Assembly: GCF_037975245.1 (NCBI RefSeq)
Contig: NC_092561.1
Location: forward strand, 4,015,001 to 4,075,000
Reading direction: 5' to 3'
Origin: Apostichopus japonicus
Taxonomy: Eukaryota > Echinodermata > Holothuroidea > Aspidochirotida > Stichopodidae
Length of the DNA stretch: 60,000 nucleotides
Shown here: positions 1 through 12,800 of the stretch, in pieces
Layout of the letters: every line of letters begins with the position of its first letter
Numbering within the stretch: the stretch's first letter is position 1
The notes under the pieces: generated by a model
The model's database searches: none
What the model saw: only the letters and a program-made list of their open reading frames with translations
Told to the model about the DNA's origin: nothing
Program-made: the position numbers and the translations under genes

Positions 1-152
1 CCCTCCCCAACTTGCCACCCTCCCCAACTTGCCACACTCCCCAATTTGCCAACCCTCACAAACTTGTCACCTTCCCCAACTTGCCACCCTCCCCAACTTG
101 CCACCCTCCCCAACTTGCCACACTCCCCAACTTGCCACACTCCCCAACTTGT
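1..152. repeat. 17-bp minisatellite (CTTGCCACCCTCCCCAA), cut by window edge
   Basis: About nine near-identical units of CTTGCCACCCTCCCCAA run from the first base to about 152, with single-base variants such as ACACTCC or AACCCTCAC. The array starts outside the window. It lies downstream of the last visible DAGLA exon on the minus strand, so it is probably intronic. No coding sense is seen in it. Confidence 0.9.
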
Positions 153-680
153 TAACATCCCTATCATACACCCCTCTCCCTTATCCTTATCCTCAGGTAT
201 GCAAATAATAAAAATGTCTTAGTGATGATCAAAGGAAAAACATTTCATAAATTACCTGTTTCATAAGTTTCATAAATGGAAATTGAAAGCAATCAGAAAA
301 CCACGCTGACATTAGATCAGTTTTTGCAATCAAAGTACTAAACCAATACTTTGCTTTGTCACATCAATTTTCTTATGGGGGAGGGGGGGGCAGGGGGAGA
401 AAAGGCATGGTACTAGCCTTGTAATATCCATAATTTGTCTTTGTAACTCTCTTACCATTATCTAGAGTGAATTATATAAACTTTAGTGTTCCTCTGTCTA
501 ATTCATGTATTGTACTTCTTTGATTTTTTATGATATTACAAGTTGTGACTGTTATAAATGTGCTAGAGCTCAAACTAATAAACCTCAAGCAGCATGCAAT
601 GATAATCATCTTGAACACATACCGCAACCAACAGAGGATATCTATCACTTCAAAATCGCTTCTTTTTTGTCTCAACCTAC
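153..680. other. DAGLA intron sequence, no recognised feature
   Basis: AT-rich sequence with a short G-run near 377-397. I looked on the minus strand for the next DAGLA exon, which should begin the catalytic lipase domain, and did not find it here. The open frame on the plus strand over 505-792 is partly the antisense of DAGLA exon 6. Confidence 0.5.
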
Positions 681-893
681 CTCTTTGGTAAAATCTAAAT
701 ATTTGGTATCAGGGGTTATAGGTACACCAGAGAGAAAGGTGATGACATCGTTGCCAGGGTTACCCTCGATTGCACGTCTCCTTTTCTTCTGATCCTCCCT
801 GAGTAGCATCAGCCCTGCTAGGATGTCAGATGGAACTATGTCAATATCTCGGAAGAAATCGGAAACGATTTCTGCTATCTCTGTAAAGGCATT
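681..893 (-). CDS. DAGLA: DAGLA coding exon 6
   Basis: 213 bp, phase 0 to phase 0, 71 codons. Acceptor CCTTGTTTAG, donor GTAGGTTGAG. It begins NAFTEIAEIVSDFFRDIDIV and continues PSDILAGLMLL, one of the most conserved DAGL stretches (FFxDxDxVPSDI.AGL). It then carries NDVITFLSGVP and TKYLDFTKE, close to the alpha isoform. The next exon should start the cap and alpha/beta-hydrolase core; it is not in the window. Confidence 0.95.
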
Positions 894-3800
894 CTAAACA
901 AGGAGAGGGAGAAAAGTAAAAACATCTCTGGTAACTCAGAAACTGTTGGATAAGCATTGACTCTGAAGAGGAATGAGGCCTGCAGCTAGCTGATACAGAT
1001 GCAATATCATTTAATATAAAAGACGGTTTGTAATTTAGTAAAGAGAGCCACATATATGGCAATTCCTTCTTTCAGACTCTGCTTTGGTGACTGTCATACA
1101 TAGATGAATGAAGTTCCTCTCATGATTTTGCTGCCACCAGGGTACCATCCTCTCGCCCCCACCAGGGTCCCATTCTCTCACCTTCACCAGGGTCCCATTC
1201 TCTCGCCCCCACCAGGGTACCATTCTCTAGCCCCCACCAGGGTACCATTCTCTCGCCCCCACCAGGGTACCATTCTCTAGCCCCCACCAGGGTACCATTC
1301 TCTCGCCTCCACCAGGGTCCCATTCTCTCGCCCCCACCAGGGTCCCATTCTCTCGCCCCATGTCTCACCATGACCAAAAGAGAACTATAATAACCATAAT
1401 GCAGAACTATCACATGTGATAAATCCTCCATATTTTCTTAGTACCCTCATCTGCCAATTTTTCACACAAACCTGACCCTGGGTACACGACCAATACACGA
1501 CTAATACACCAACTGCACTCATTGGTGGTTACTGGTTAAGTACAGTCCTTAAATGTAGCTCTATTCCACATACTCATGAACAATTAGTGATTCCAGCCAG
1601 CAGAGTAAACAAAATCACAGATGGCTGACTCTTCTTCTTTAGAAAACATAACATGCCTAGATGAATATATTAATCTGCTGCTGTTGGCAATGGGCTTCCT
1701 TTGTGTTAATATAAAATATGATAAAGAATAAAGTGGTAACAATATACAAACAATCTCTAGGCAGCAGGTGAAGTAAACATCTCTACATAGATAAAATGAA
1801 CTAAGTGTTGATTCAATAAAAGTAAATGCCAACCATACACTAATGAACCAACATATCTCAGTAATACACTGTGAACCCAATCTGCATAGCACACCATGAT
1901 TCATTTCAATTTCTTTCTTTCTTTTCCATCTCCCCCACCCCACCCCCACCCTCACCCCCCCCCTGCCCGCTTCTGTCAATATCCTTCTAGTTCACCTTAT
2001 TCTTTAAGCAGAAACATAGTTCAGGGTTAAAACAAAAACAAAATATATTGAAACAATGTGAATTATGAGAGAGTTGTTTTTGGATCCCAACCGAATTACT
2101 CTGAGCATCCAGTTACAGAATGCAGACTCCCATCGACATATCACTTTACAATTTTACAATCAAAAATAATTTTTAGTTGAAATTATTGATTGAAAAGTTC
2201 CCCTTACATCTTGGTTGTCCCCAGGCGCTGTTAAATGATACAATTTCCTTAATCTTCTTTGCCATTTCTGTTGATATTGACGTTGAGTTATTCTGAAATT
2301 GAAGAGAGTGAAAACAGAATTAAATTTCCAAGGCCTTTTCTTCAACTGTTGCTTAGAGCGGCACGTTCCTTGGACGGATTAAGGTATGCAGAGACCAATG
2401 GATATATTACAGTTTCATTGATATAGCTGAGCAATGATTTGCAAAACAAGAGCATACTATAGCTTTATCAATTTGAAAAGACAAGAATGTAATTGAAAAG
2501 TAACTGTGCAGATTAAACACAATACTGGCAAATTTATTTAAAGTGTTCTCTATCTACAGTATCATTAACTTTAATTGTTTAGTAAAAAAAAAGGTTTTCT
2601 TAAACATAGATAACAGTTATAAATTTCATTACTTTTCAAGAGTCTCTTAGAAGTTGTCCAACACCCTCCACCCCCTCCACTCCCTATCCAACACCCTCCA
2701 CCCCCTGCACTCCCCATTCCAAACTCTCCACCCCCTACACTCCCTATTCCACACTCTCCACCCCTGCACTCCCCATTCCAGACTCTCCACCCCCTGCACT
2801 CCCTATTCCACTCACTCCACCCCCTGCACTCCCTTTCCCACACTCTCCAACCCCTGCACTCCATATGACACACTCTCCACCCCTGCAATCCCTATCCCAC
2901 ACTCTCCACCCCCTGCACTCCCTATCCCACACGCTCCACCCCCTGCACTCCCTATCCCACACTCTCCATCCACTGCACTCCCCATTCCACAGTCTCCACC
3001 CCTGCACTCCCTATTCCACACTCTCAACCCCTGCACTCCCTATCCCACACTCTCCACCCTGCACTCCCTATTCCACACTCTCCACCCCTGCACTCCCTAT
3101 CCCACACTCTCCACCCCTGCACTCCTTATTCCATGCACCATGCAGGGCCTGCCGGCACTCCATACCATTCTTGTGAGTTAATACCATCACATGAATTTTA
3201 GTATATAGTACAACATGGATTTTATGATCAAAGAGAAGTCGTGAAATGAAGATCTTACAGAGCTTGTCTATTGTTCCTCTCCACCCTGCTTGCCGTTCTC
3301 CGTAAATCTCTCTGTACTTCACATTTCCTCTGTTTGACAAAGTTCCTCCCGACACCGTCATATGTGCACCAGGCCAGGACGAGGAGTAAAACTAACATAA
3401 CTAAACAGAATATACAGTAACCTGAAAATAAACAAGAGAACAGAATTTACTTGAGTGAGGTACAGTAAGTGTGTTTGCCTTTAGTGGTAAGTCTTATCAT
3501 CCCAAGGGGTAGGGAGGCGGGGAGGAATAAGACCCACATTAAAAACAATTCTTACAAAGCTGAGGCAATTAAATTATCTAGAGAAGATTAATGAGATTAA
3601 TAACAAACAAAACATGTGTAAGTATAACCCTTTAAAAAATGCGCATATACAAAATATCCTCTTTGTTTGAAAAAGACGAGCGCTCCATTTTGAATGTGCT
3701 AGCTAGAATAAGTACAGTCTAGAGTTAAAATAATATGTATACTCATTTCAACCAGGGAGTTAAAATAATATGTATACTCATTTCAACCAGGGAGTTAAAT

Positions 3801-6800
3801 GTCAAACCATGTCAAAGAACTTGAAGTTCTTCAAATACTGGGCTCAGAATATAAACCACACTTGTGCATGCCCTGTAAACAAGATCACTATTACAAAGCC
3901 ATGAATAGAACACTGTGCAATATATATACAGTAATATTAACTATATCACTACAGATGGCCATGATTGCCCAGTTCTGTTCCAGCAATATAGCTGTCACCA
4001 GGAATTGATTTTATTCTAGACATCAGATAAATGAGCAACCAGGAATGATGACCAGTAATACTGGACAACTTTATGTCACCTGACCATACAGTGTGCATGT
4101 ACAGTAGTGTACTATAACAGCTCCTTTGTACTGCGATACCATACAGCCAAATCACATCTACAGTACAGTACTTATATACACAAGATACAGAGCATGCAAA
4201 TATTGTGTTTTTATTGTTTGATTGTAGCTGTATGCATACAGTTATATTAACTCTCAACACATTCCTACAAATATTACAGAAAGTTTAAAAACTACAACAA
4301 TTCAATCCATTCGAAAACTTAACAATACCGTGACACATCTATTACTCATTAATATTCAAGAAAGAATTGTGGAGGTATGTGTTAAAGAAAAGAAACATTT
4401 ATTTACAACTTTTTTCATTTTAAGTATAGTCCCACCTAACACTCATACATTCATAATGTACTCAGATTCCACAGCAAAACAACATAATAAAGTTAGTATG
4501 TAATGATGCTGTCATTTAATTTACATTTGGAATGTTCAGTACAGTACGACATAACATTGATCAAGGACACAATACCGTCCTCATAGTTAGAATGATCTGG
4601 CTTATGTGTCTACTTTTCTTTCAATTGTCCCCTTGTTTTGCCTTTTCTTATTTTATACAGAGTAGGAAGGACATATATATGACATTTATCATAGTGATAA
4701 ATGATTATACCTGAATATACCATAGCATAATTCAAGGGTGTATTCATGGTTACCAAGATCTAAATAACAGCTCTGTCAATCACTACATGGTTGCTATGGA
4801 GACAGTTATCTGATGGCCAGAGCAAATTGCACCAAGCATCCATGAATTACAGTATGCTTCCTTACCTTAGGAAAATTTAAAGGAATGTTTTAATCCTATT
4901 TTGACTTTTGGGAAAAGTCACCAAATATAGTCCATCACAAGTTTCCAACTAATTTGTCTTAAAGCTGCTACACTATGATGTCACTTAATTGCTGTTTAAA
5001 AGTGTTATTGCCAGATCATATAGCTATGTCTGTAATACAAAACAATACTATTATACATGTTATGGTACACAAGTTTTATAAGATTTTTATAGAATCATCT
5101 TGGAATTTCTTCCCAACAATTCAGTTTAAATTGTATCTATACTGTTTCCCTGGATAACTTCTTATAAATGAATGACTACATTACCACATTCATCCAGTAT
5201 TTTAACAATGTGAATCCCTTTTACATGACAGTCACTTTGTGAGTACACCAACGATACAAACAGCCCTCCACTAAGAAGTTTTAAGATGCGATCCCCTTGC
5301 GTTATTGTTACATGTAAAATGTGTAAGAAATAAATGACACACATGTATGTAGGTATGTTGCATCTAGACCAGGGTTGTCCAACCTTTGGCAGAGGCGGGC
5401 CACATGGAATGATTTTGATGAAGGAGGGGGCCGCTTGAATTTATTTTCCTTCCTAATAAAACAGATGAATAAAGTTCAGCCCCCCCCCCCACTCTCCGGT
5501 GAGACTGACCTGTATGCAGTTTTATGGACCCAGAAAGTTTGAATGATTGATTATATAGCTTCAAATTGTTATCAATAAATCTGCTTACTAAAATTTCGCA
5601 CCGTAGAGCATCTCTGGCGGGCCGGACGCAACCCTGCAGCGGGCCGGACGCAACCCTGCAGCGGGCCGGACTGTGGCCCGCGGGCCGTAGGTTGGACAAC
5701 CCTGATCTAGACCCATAATAAATTATAAAGTGACTTGTGTAAATTAATTTAAACATACAGCAATAACCCATCAATGGAACAAGGAAAGGAAAATATGCAA
5801 TATTCTTTTCCAAGGTTTTCATTATAATTTAGATACATAAGGATTCAGTCTGCTAGCTTTGAAAACAAATAACAATATTTTGGATCCAAGCATATTACAT
5901 CAAAATCTCTTAATAACCAGATGGACAGAATCTTTCAAAATTTCAAAAACTGATATTCCTCCTGGTCAAGTCATCATCAACCTCAACAAATTGACAATGG
6001 TTGTTTACAGACAGTTATAGAACAGCTGACAGCAATGACCTCAGTGTTACAAATATTTGCGAACAACTGACGAGCCAATTACTACTGTGCAGACCATGTA
6101 CACTAGCTACCAGACTCAGAAGCAAATTACAACAGGCAATATAGCTTCTAAGGCATAGTGGTAACAGACAGGCTGGAAATTGACCAAGCTGTAACAACAT
6201 TGATTCATACATTTTTCCTTTGTCCTTTGTAATTAAAATCATTGTGATGAGTTTGGTACACTAGCTTAGATGTACTAATATGGATATATGTGTGCATGAT
6301 AGTTCACTGAAGACTACACTACAACAGTATTGGACTATAAACAACACAGTTTATAAATAAAGTGCTTGAATACAAAGTATAGTACAGCACAATATAACTT
6401 GTGAGCCTATCATCAGCAAAATTAGAATGAGAAATAGTAAAACTAAGTGAACAATACAGTGGTGAATAGAATTGTTAGTTATTGCACATACACTGTGTGC
6501 CTACATATATGTGAAAGGAGTGAACCTGATAATTTGTGGGGGAAGGGGTTAGCTTTTATTTGCATAGAAACAAGAATGGCAGAACCCGTTTTGGGAGCTG
6601 AAGAGGGAAGATAAGGGTTAGTTAGACCAAAATTTTCTCAAACTTTGTGAATATGCAGGGATTAATTTTGTGTAGCAGCTAGTTTTCAAGACTTGGAAAT
6701 TTGTCATTTAACAAAAAATACTACAGTTGCGATGTAAAAAATATGTCTTTGAAATTGTATAGCAATTCGACCATTTTGGATAGAATTTAGCGATGAGATT

Positions 6801-9800
6801 CTAAGGTAAATTATTCTCATTATGTTCCATTGTCAATTGACAGAGTGAGGACTACTTGCTTGTTATGTTTTCTGACACATTACGATGAATGACGTAAGAT
6901 TGGAGGAAATATTGTCGATGGCAAAGATGTTTACCTTGTATTAATATTCCATATTCAAGGAGATGAGATAGGAATATGCCATATATATACTCTTTGAGAG
7001 GGAAAGATCAAAAGTATTTTAACAGAGAGTCAAGACTACTTCACATTGTATTATACATACAGTACAGTAAGTAGTGACTAGAATCAATTCTAATTGGCTC
7101 AATTTACATTGCATTTCAAAGTTAATAACAGAAATTTAATGAATGTTAATTTTCTCATTATTGAAAATGAGTATTCATGGGTTCGATGATTCTTAACTAT
7201 ATAACAAACATGTTTAACTGGTGATTATTAGATACTTTATTTGTCTAGAAACCTTTTGATGTTAGATCTCAAAAGAATTAAAATATAGACAAGTTTCACT
7301 TTCAATTTTCAACAATTGCTGAGACTTTGCAATGTATTGTATAGCTACTGCTCTATTACTTATGTACATTCAGAACATTTACAGAATTCCCCTTCCCCCC
7401 CCCCCCCCGCCCCCATTTATGCAACATTTAGAGAGCTTGATCAGCACTAGTGAAATGCATTAATGCCAATATAATATTGTGTATATAAATATACTTTAAA
7501 GTCTACAAACGTAGTGTCACATACAATAATTGGTAAGGAAAAATAGAACAAGACAACATGAATTAAATTGACCCTAATTCAGTTTTGATAACTTCAAACA
7601 ATCAATCATTACCTAATTAATAGAATTAATTTCTACAAATTAATAACATATAAATCAGTTGTGAACAATGCATTTAATATTGTTTCCTTGAAAAGCAATG
7701 CAATTATCTTTAATATGACAGCCATGCAGGTTTAGACAGCAACATTGCAAGCTACATACCCTCAACATATTTATTGTACACAGTGGCTACACACTATGAA
7801 GTACAGTATATTCAAATCAATGCATGTCTTTGGTTATATACTACTGGCTTAAATAGTTTATCAAGATACATTAAATATATGAAAATCTAATCAATATAGG
7901 AAGGACAATATTTTGTGTCAGCTATTGTAGGCTATTAGATATGGTAATTATGCTGGGATTGATTCAATAAACATTGGTAACACTTCAATGTCTGCACAAA
8001 AGAATATAAAATGAGTTGAATAATAATATATTGAAGTACTATGACTGTATACTGATAATTAAATTATAATTAACTGGTACACAGAGCTACTGTAGGAGTG
8101 AGGGTATGGAGTGTGACTATACACAGGAGTAACTGGTACACTTGGAGAGATGGTATCGGATGGGGTGTGACTATATACAGGAGTGAATGGTACACAGAGA
8201 TATGGGGTAAGAGTCGTAGAACTATATATACAAACACTGGTACACCATGGTAACTGGTACACAGAGCTAGGAGGGAGGATATGGGGTGTGACTACAGTAC
8301 TGTAGCTTCATTTTCAGCAATGAAGAAATAGTGGAAAATATGTGAAAACCTATTTATGTGATCTTGTTAAAGTCAAGCCAAATTTTCAAGATCAAATGAA
8401 CTTATGAATCACCTGCTAATTGACATCTAGGTCATAAGTTGATACAAAATTCAATATACCACATATCACCAGATGGAAATTCAAAGGCATTATGTTTGGT
8501 CAATTGCACAATTCTTATCTTAAATGGTATATTGTTGTCAAAAACTAAATCAAACACACCATGACAACTAATCCCCTCCGCCCCAATCCCATCCCTTCTC
8601 TATCCAAATTATCATGGTTTTTAACACTTAATTTAGGCAAACTTTAGAATTACATGCATGCAAACTATACCACACTCCACATATCGCTTTCTTCAAATGA
8701 ATGTGCAAACAAGTTTACAAGTTTTAATACATCTATGTATGACTCCTCCAATAACTTCTGTTTTTTTTATTGTTTTATGCATCACTAGATCACTGTCTTC
8801 ACACCACATACATGTACATGTACATACACTTATCAGCTGCATGAGCCTCATCCGCCATGCAACCTCTCTGATAAAACACTCTGCGGCCTGACCTTAACTT
8901 GATAGGCCTCGTCATCATTTTAGCATCACCCTCTTCTTCCACTTACACTAATCTGTACATATACACTGTAGTAAACCAGTCAACATCATTCTACAGTGCC
9001 AACAAACGTCCAACTACTACTATACACCGTGTGTAAACCACACAGGGTACAAATTATTATAACTCATAATAAATGCATTACTTATTGACTCCTCCAGAGC
9101 CCCTATCAACGGCCAAAAAAACATCTCCATGATTTCATTAAACGATTAAACCTCGTTCTTCCTATCGGCTTGCACCGTCTCATCAATCCATCTTTACACT
9201 TTCTCAGCATGCTCCGTGACCCAATGACCCCATTTGCCAGGTGACTGGGGTCTCAGATATCCCAGGTATGCTGTCTAATTTGCAGTCATGTGCCAACAAT
9301 TTGACAGGACGGTTTTTTTTTTTATATATTTGTGGTGATATCTCGGCCTCTCATCAAGCTAATATTTTTTTCTTCTTCTTCTTCTTCTTCTTCTTCTTGG
9401 TCTGATATAAAGACAGTGCGATGATCATGATGATCGTAAATGATGATCGTAAAGTCTTCACATTCAGTGACAGATCTGTATGATACAGAACTACATATAC
9501 ACAGTGCACCATGTGACTAAGTTATAATAGGTACAGTATGTGAACTTACAGCAATTAATTTACAGCTAGTACTGGATCGAGTTGGGAGGGTAGGGAATGG
9601 GAAACTGAGGCTGAAACCAATGGTTACAAATATTGAAGCTTAGAAGGGGATCACTAACAGAATTATTAACTAGGAAACACCATATTTTAAATGTAATTTA
9701 CCAATCCATAGTACTTAGAAGAGTTGCTGGGGGGAATAATGTTTGTACGTTACTACTTTACTTGTTCTGAAGAAGTGCGAGATCACAGAAATTATCGCAA

Positions 9801-12800
9801 ATGTTCATATGGTTTTTATATTAAAAAAGAATCTAAAACATGATTATGACATTAACTGTACTTGCAAATGGTTTATCTTTCTTTAGATTTGGAGCTATAT
9901 GAAGGTGAGAGGAATGTTTCGGTGAACAAATGTGGTTTAAATTGTGTCTCGTCCAGCTGAAACTACTTGATCATAATCATGAAATTCATCCGTGTGAAAC
10001 CCCCCCCCCCCCATGAATTATTACAGCTTTCAAAGCACTACTAATTAATAATGTTAAAAGTAGTATTCCAGACAATTTGTTATAGAAATATTTGAAGTTT
10101 ATCTAGCACGACCAACAGACTGCTATATATATATATATATGCATTGGTGAATTGAATCTACAGTACATGCACATGTCACTGTATACAATCACAAAGTTAA
10201 TGTACATACACTTATATTGTCTTCTAATTTTTTGTTATTACTATATGCAGAACAAATAAATGTGATTTTGTTATCCACATTATATCATTGAATAATTTCA
10301 TATCCCTTGTCATTCTGACACAAATCATATCCCACCCCCCCCCCCCACTCTTCATGGAAGCTATTCACTCTGTGGAAAAATACTTAAGATTTGCAAAAAA
10401 AGGCCTCTTACAAATCCCAAATTACCTTCCTTTGTACGTATACCCTTTATAACTTTAAGTGTCACCTCACTTCCCCTCCTCTAATACTGTACAAGTCTCC
10501 CTCCCTTGTCCCATCCCCTCCCCCTCCTCTCCATGGAAGCTTTCCACTTTGTGGAAAAATACTTAAGTTATCTAAACAACGCTTCTTACAAATCCCTTCC
10601 TTTGTACGTACACCCTCTTTAAGTGATGCCTCACTCCCCCACTTCCCCTCCTCTTACATGTCTCCCTCATCTCTCCCCCTTCCCCACCCCTCCCCTTCCC
10701 TTTCCATGTATTGTATCTCATAGTTCATGCATGTACAGTACCTCCTGCTGTTTTGTAGTACCACATCTTACATTAATAATATAACCGTGTCGATTCAATG
10801 CCATCTACTATTTAACATCTACACAGACTAAAAGTATTAATAACATCACTCCTCATGCACCTGGATATCAATTGTCAGAATAAAATGATCTGTTTATGTC
10901 TCCATGCTGATGTACCTGGTTAAAACGAAATTTTCTGCTCATCACCAACAGGGTATGTTCTTCATATTAAAAGTAGTCTGGAATCAGGTTACTGTATTGT
11001 AAGACTATTATTAAACCACATTTAATAAACAATGGCAAGGTCTCTGTTCAGTTCAGAGTGTGCCCTAATTAGATTTCTAATTTAAAGGGATCATATCTCC
11101 CATACTACATGTACATGTTTTATATTTTATTATGTTTTACTATTTCTTTTGAAATGTAGATCTTAGATGATACTACCAGTTCAATAGGGAGTTGTGGTAT
11201 CACTGTATAGCAGCATACTGTGTACATAGATCAATCAGCACTATACTGTATATAGTTTGTACATAAAACAAGTGTGCTTAAAACATGAAATATTTCCAAT
11301 TGACACATGTACATGGTCTGTTGTCAACACAGTATTTAAACAATGATACAGTTATCGTCATGTTATACAACCTTCAATCATTCCACGTTTCACATATACT
11401 GTACAGTGTGTTAATTGACTCTATTGTGTTAATTTACTCTATTGCAGGGGTTCCCTAACTGGGGTGCATGAACCCCCAGGGGGTGCGTGAGTCCATCTCA
11501 GGGGGTTTGTGAGACCAAAACCATAGTTCTTTTTGTTGAACTAAAATCTGACATATCATATATTTTGGTATGTACAAAAGTCGTACCTATCTACAAACTC
11601 TTTTCGCGTTCCATAAACATGTTGCCATAGTAGTACCGTACCGTGAATTTTTCATTACATTATTACACTATGAACTTGATCTTTTACGAAGCACTGTTAC
11701 GCGTATTATATGACTCAGATCGTGTCTCGAAAAGTTGGGGGTTCGTGGACAACTCTGACATCCACAGGGGGTTCGGTGGACAACTCTGAAATCCACAGGG
11801 GGTTCGTGGGGGGATAAGGTTAGGGAAACCCGGCTCTATTGAGATGTATTTTTCATATTCTTAGTTCTTACTGACAAAACCTTTTTGTAAACGAACGTCA
11901 TCCACCCCATGTTTTGGTCTTCAATCTTAATTTGCCTCTAGTTTGCAAACCTTGTTCAGCACTTGGTGGCACTGAGCAGCCCCGCCCAGCAATAAAAATT
12001 ACCGCCCAGCACTGTCTTAAAAATCGTGAATCCCTCCCAGCACTATTTTCATCTAAAATCCTGACATTCCTAACAATATATTCAACATAAATTGGGCCTA
12101 GCCTATGCCAAAATTATACAGACTAATAATGCATCAGTTACGCATGCGAGAAACATTACTTATGGCTCTCAATCAGTAAAATATGTAAATTGTTGGCAAA
12201 ACTAGTACTTGTGTATGTGCTTAAAAAGCTACACAAGTGCCAGCATTTGGCATCTGAGCACTTTCAAAAATCGAAACACCCCCCTCCCCTTAGACCCCTC
12301 CCCCAGGACGGCGATCAGTATACTCAGGAAATCCTGGGCACATCCTTGCTTGATGATGCACTAAAACATGTAAGCAGAGCCGTAGATAAAAGCCAACACT
12401 GATCTAAATGAATTGATCAATGCTGTGTGCTGTCAGGATGATGGGTGTGAGATGGGCCATGTGCTTAATTGAACAATGCATAATCAGACTTTAATATCTA
12501 GCACAAACATAAATAAAAGTTATATGCACCTTAGTCCAAGGTTTGTGTTGTGTTTGCTTTATGTATATAACTTATTTAAAGAACTCACTATGACAAACAG
12601 AATACTTCAAAATGCAATTTACTCTTTGATAATGCTCTTCTTTTGTTATCATTTGTACACTGATTGTTGACTCCATATTCCATTTGAGGAATAGGTAAAG
12701 CTTTGTAGCTATAAGGATAAAGGCTATAGAGAGGGTGAAAGGTTCACAGAATGGTAGGTATGGAAGAGGTTTAAAAGTGAGGTGTGCTTGGGAAGGGTGA

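Noticed and set aside
505-792. Plus-strand 95-codon frame
   Set aside because: It overlaps DAGLA exon 6 in antisense and has no domain likeness.
1120-1431. Minus-strand frame with repeated ENGTLVGAREW-like units
   Set aside because: It is the 25-bp minisatellite read through; no splice context or family.
2654-3181. 175-codon plus-strand open frame rich in His, Pro, Leu and Ser
   Set aside because: It is the translation of the 30-bp minisatellite; several frames on both strands are equally open.
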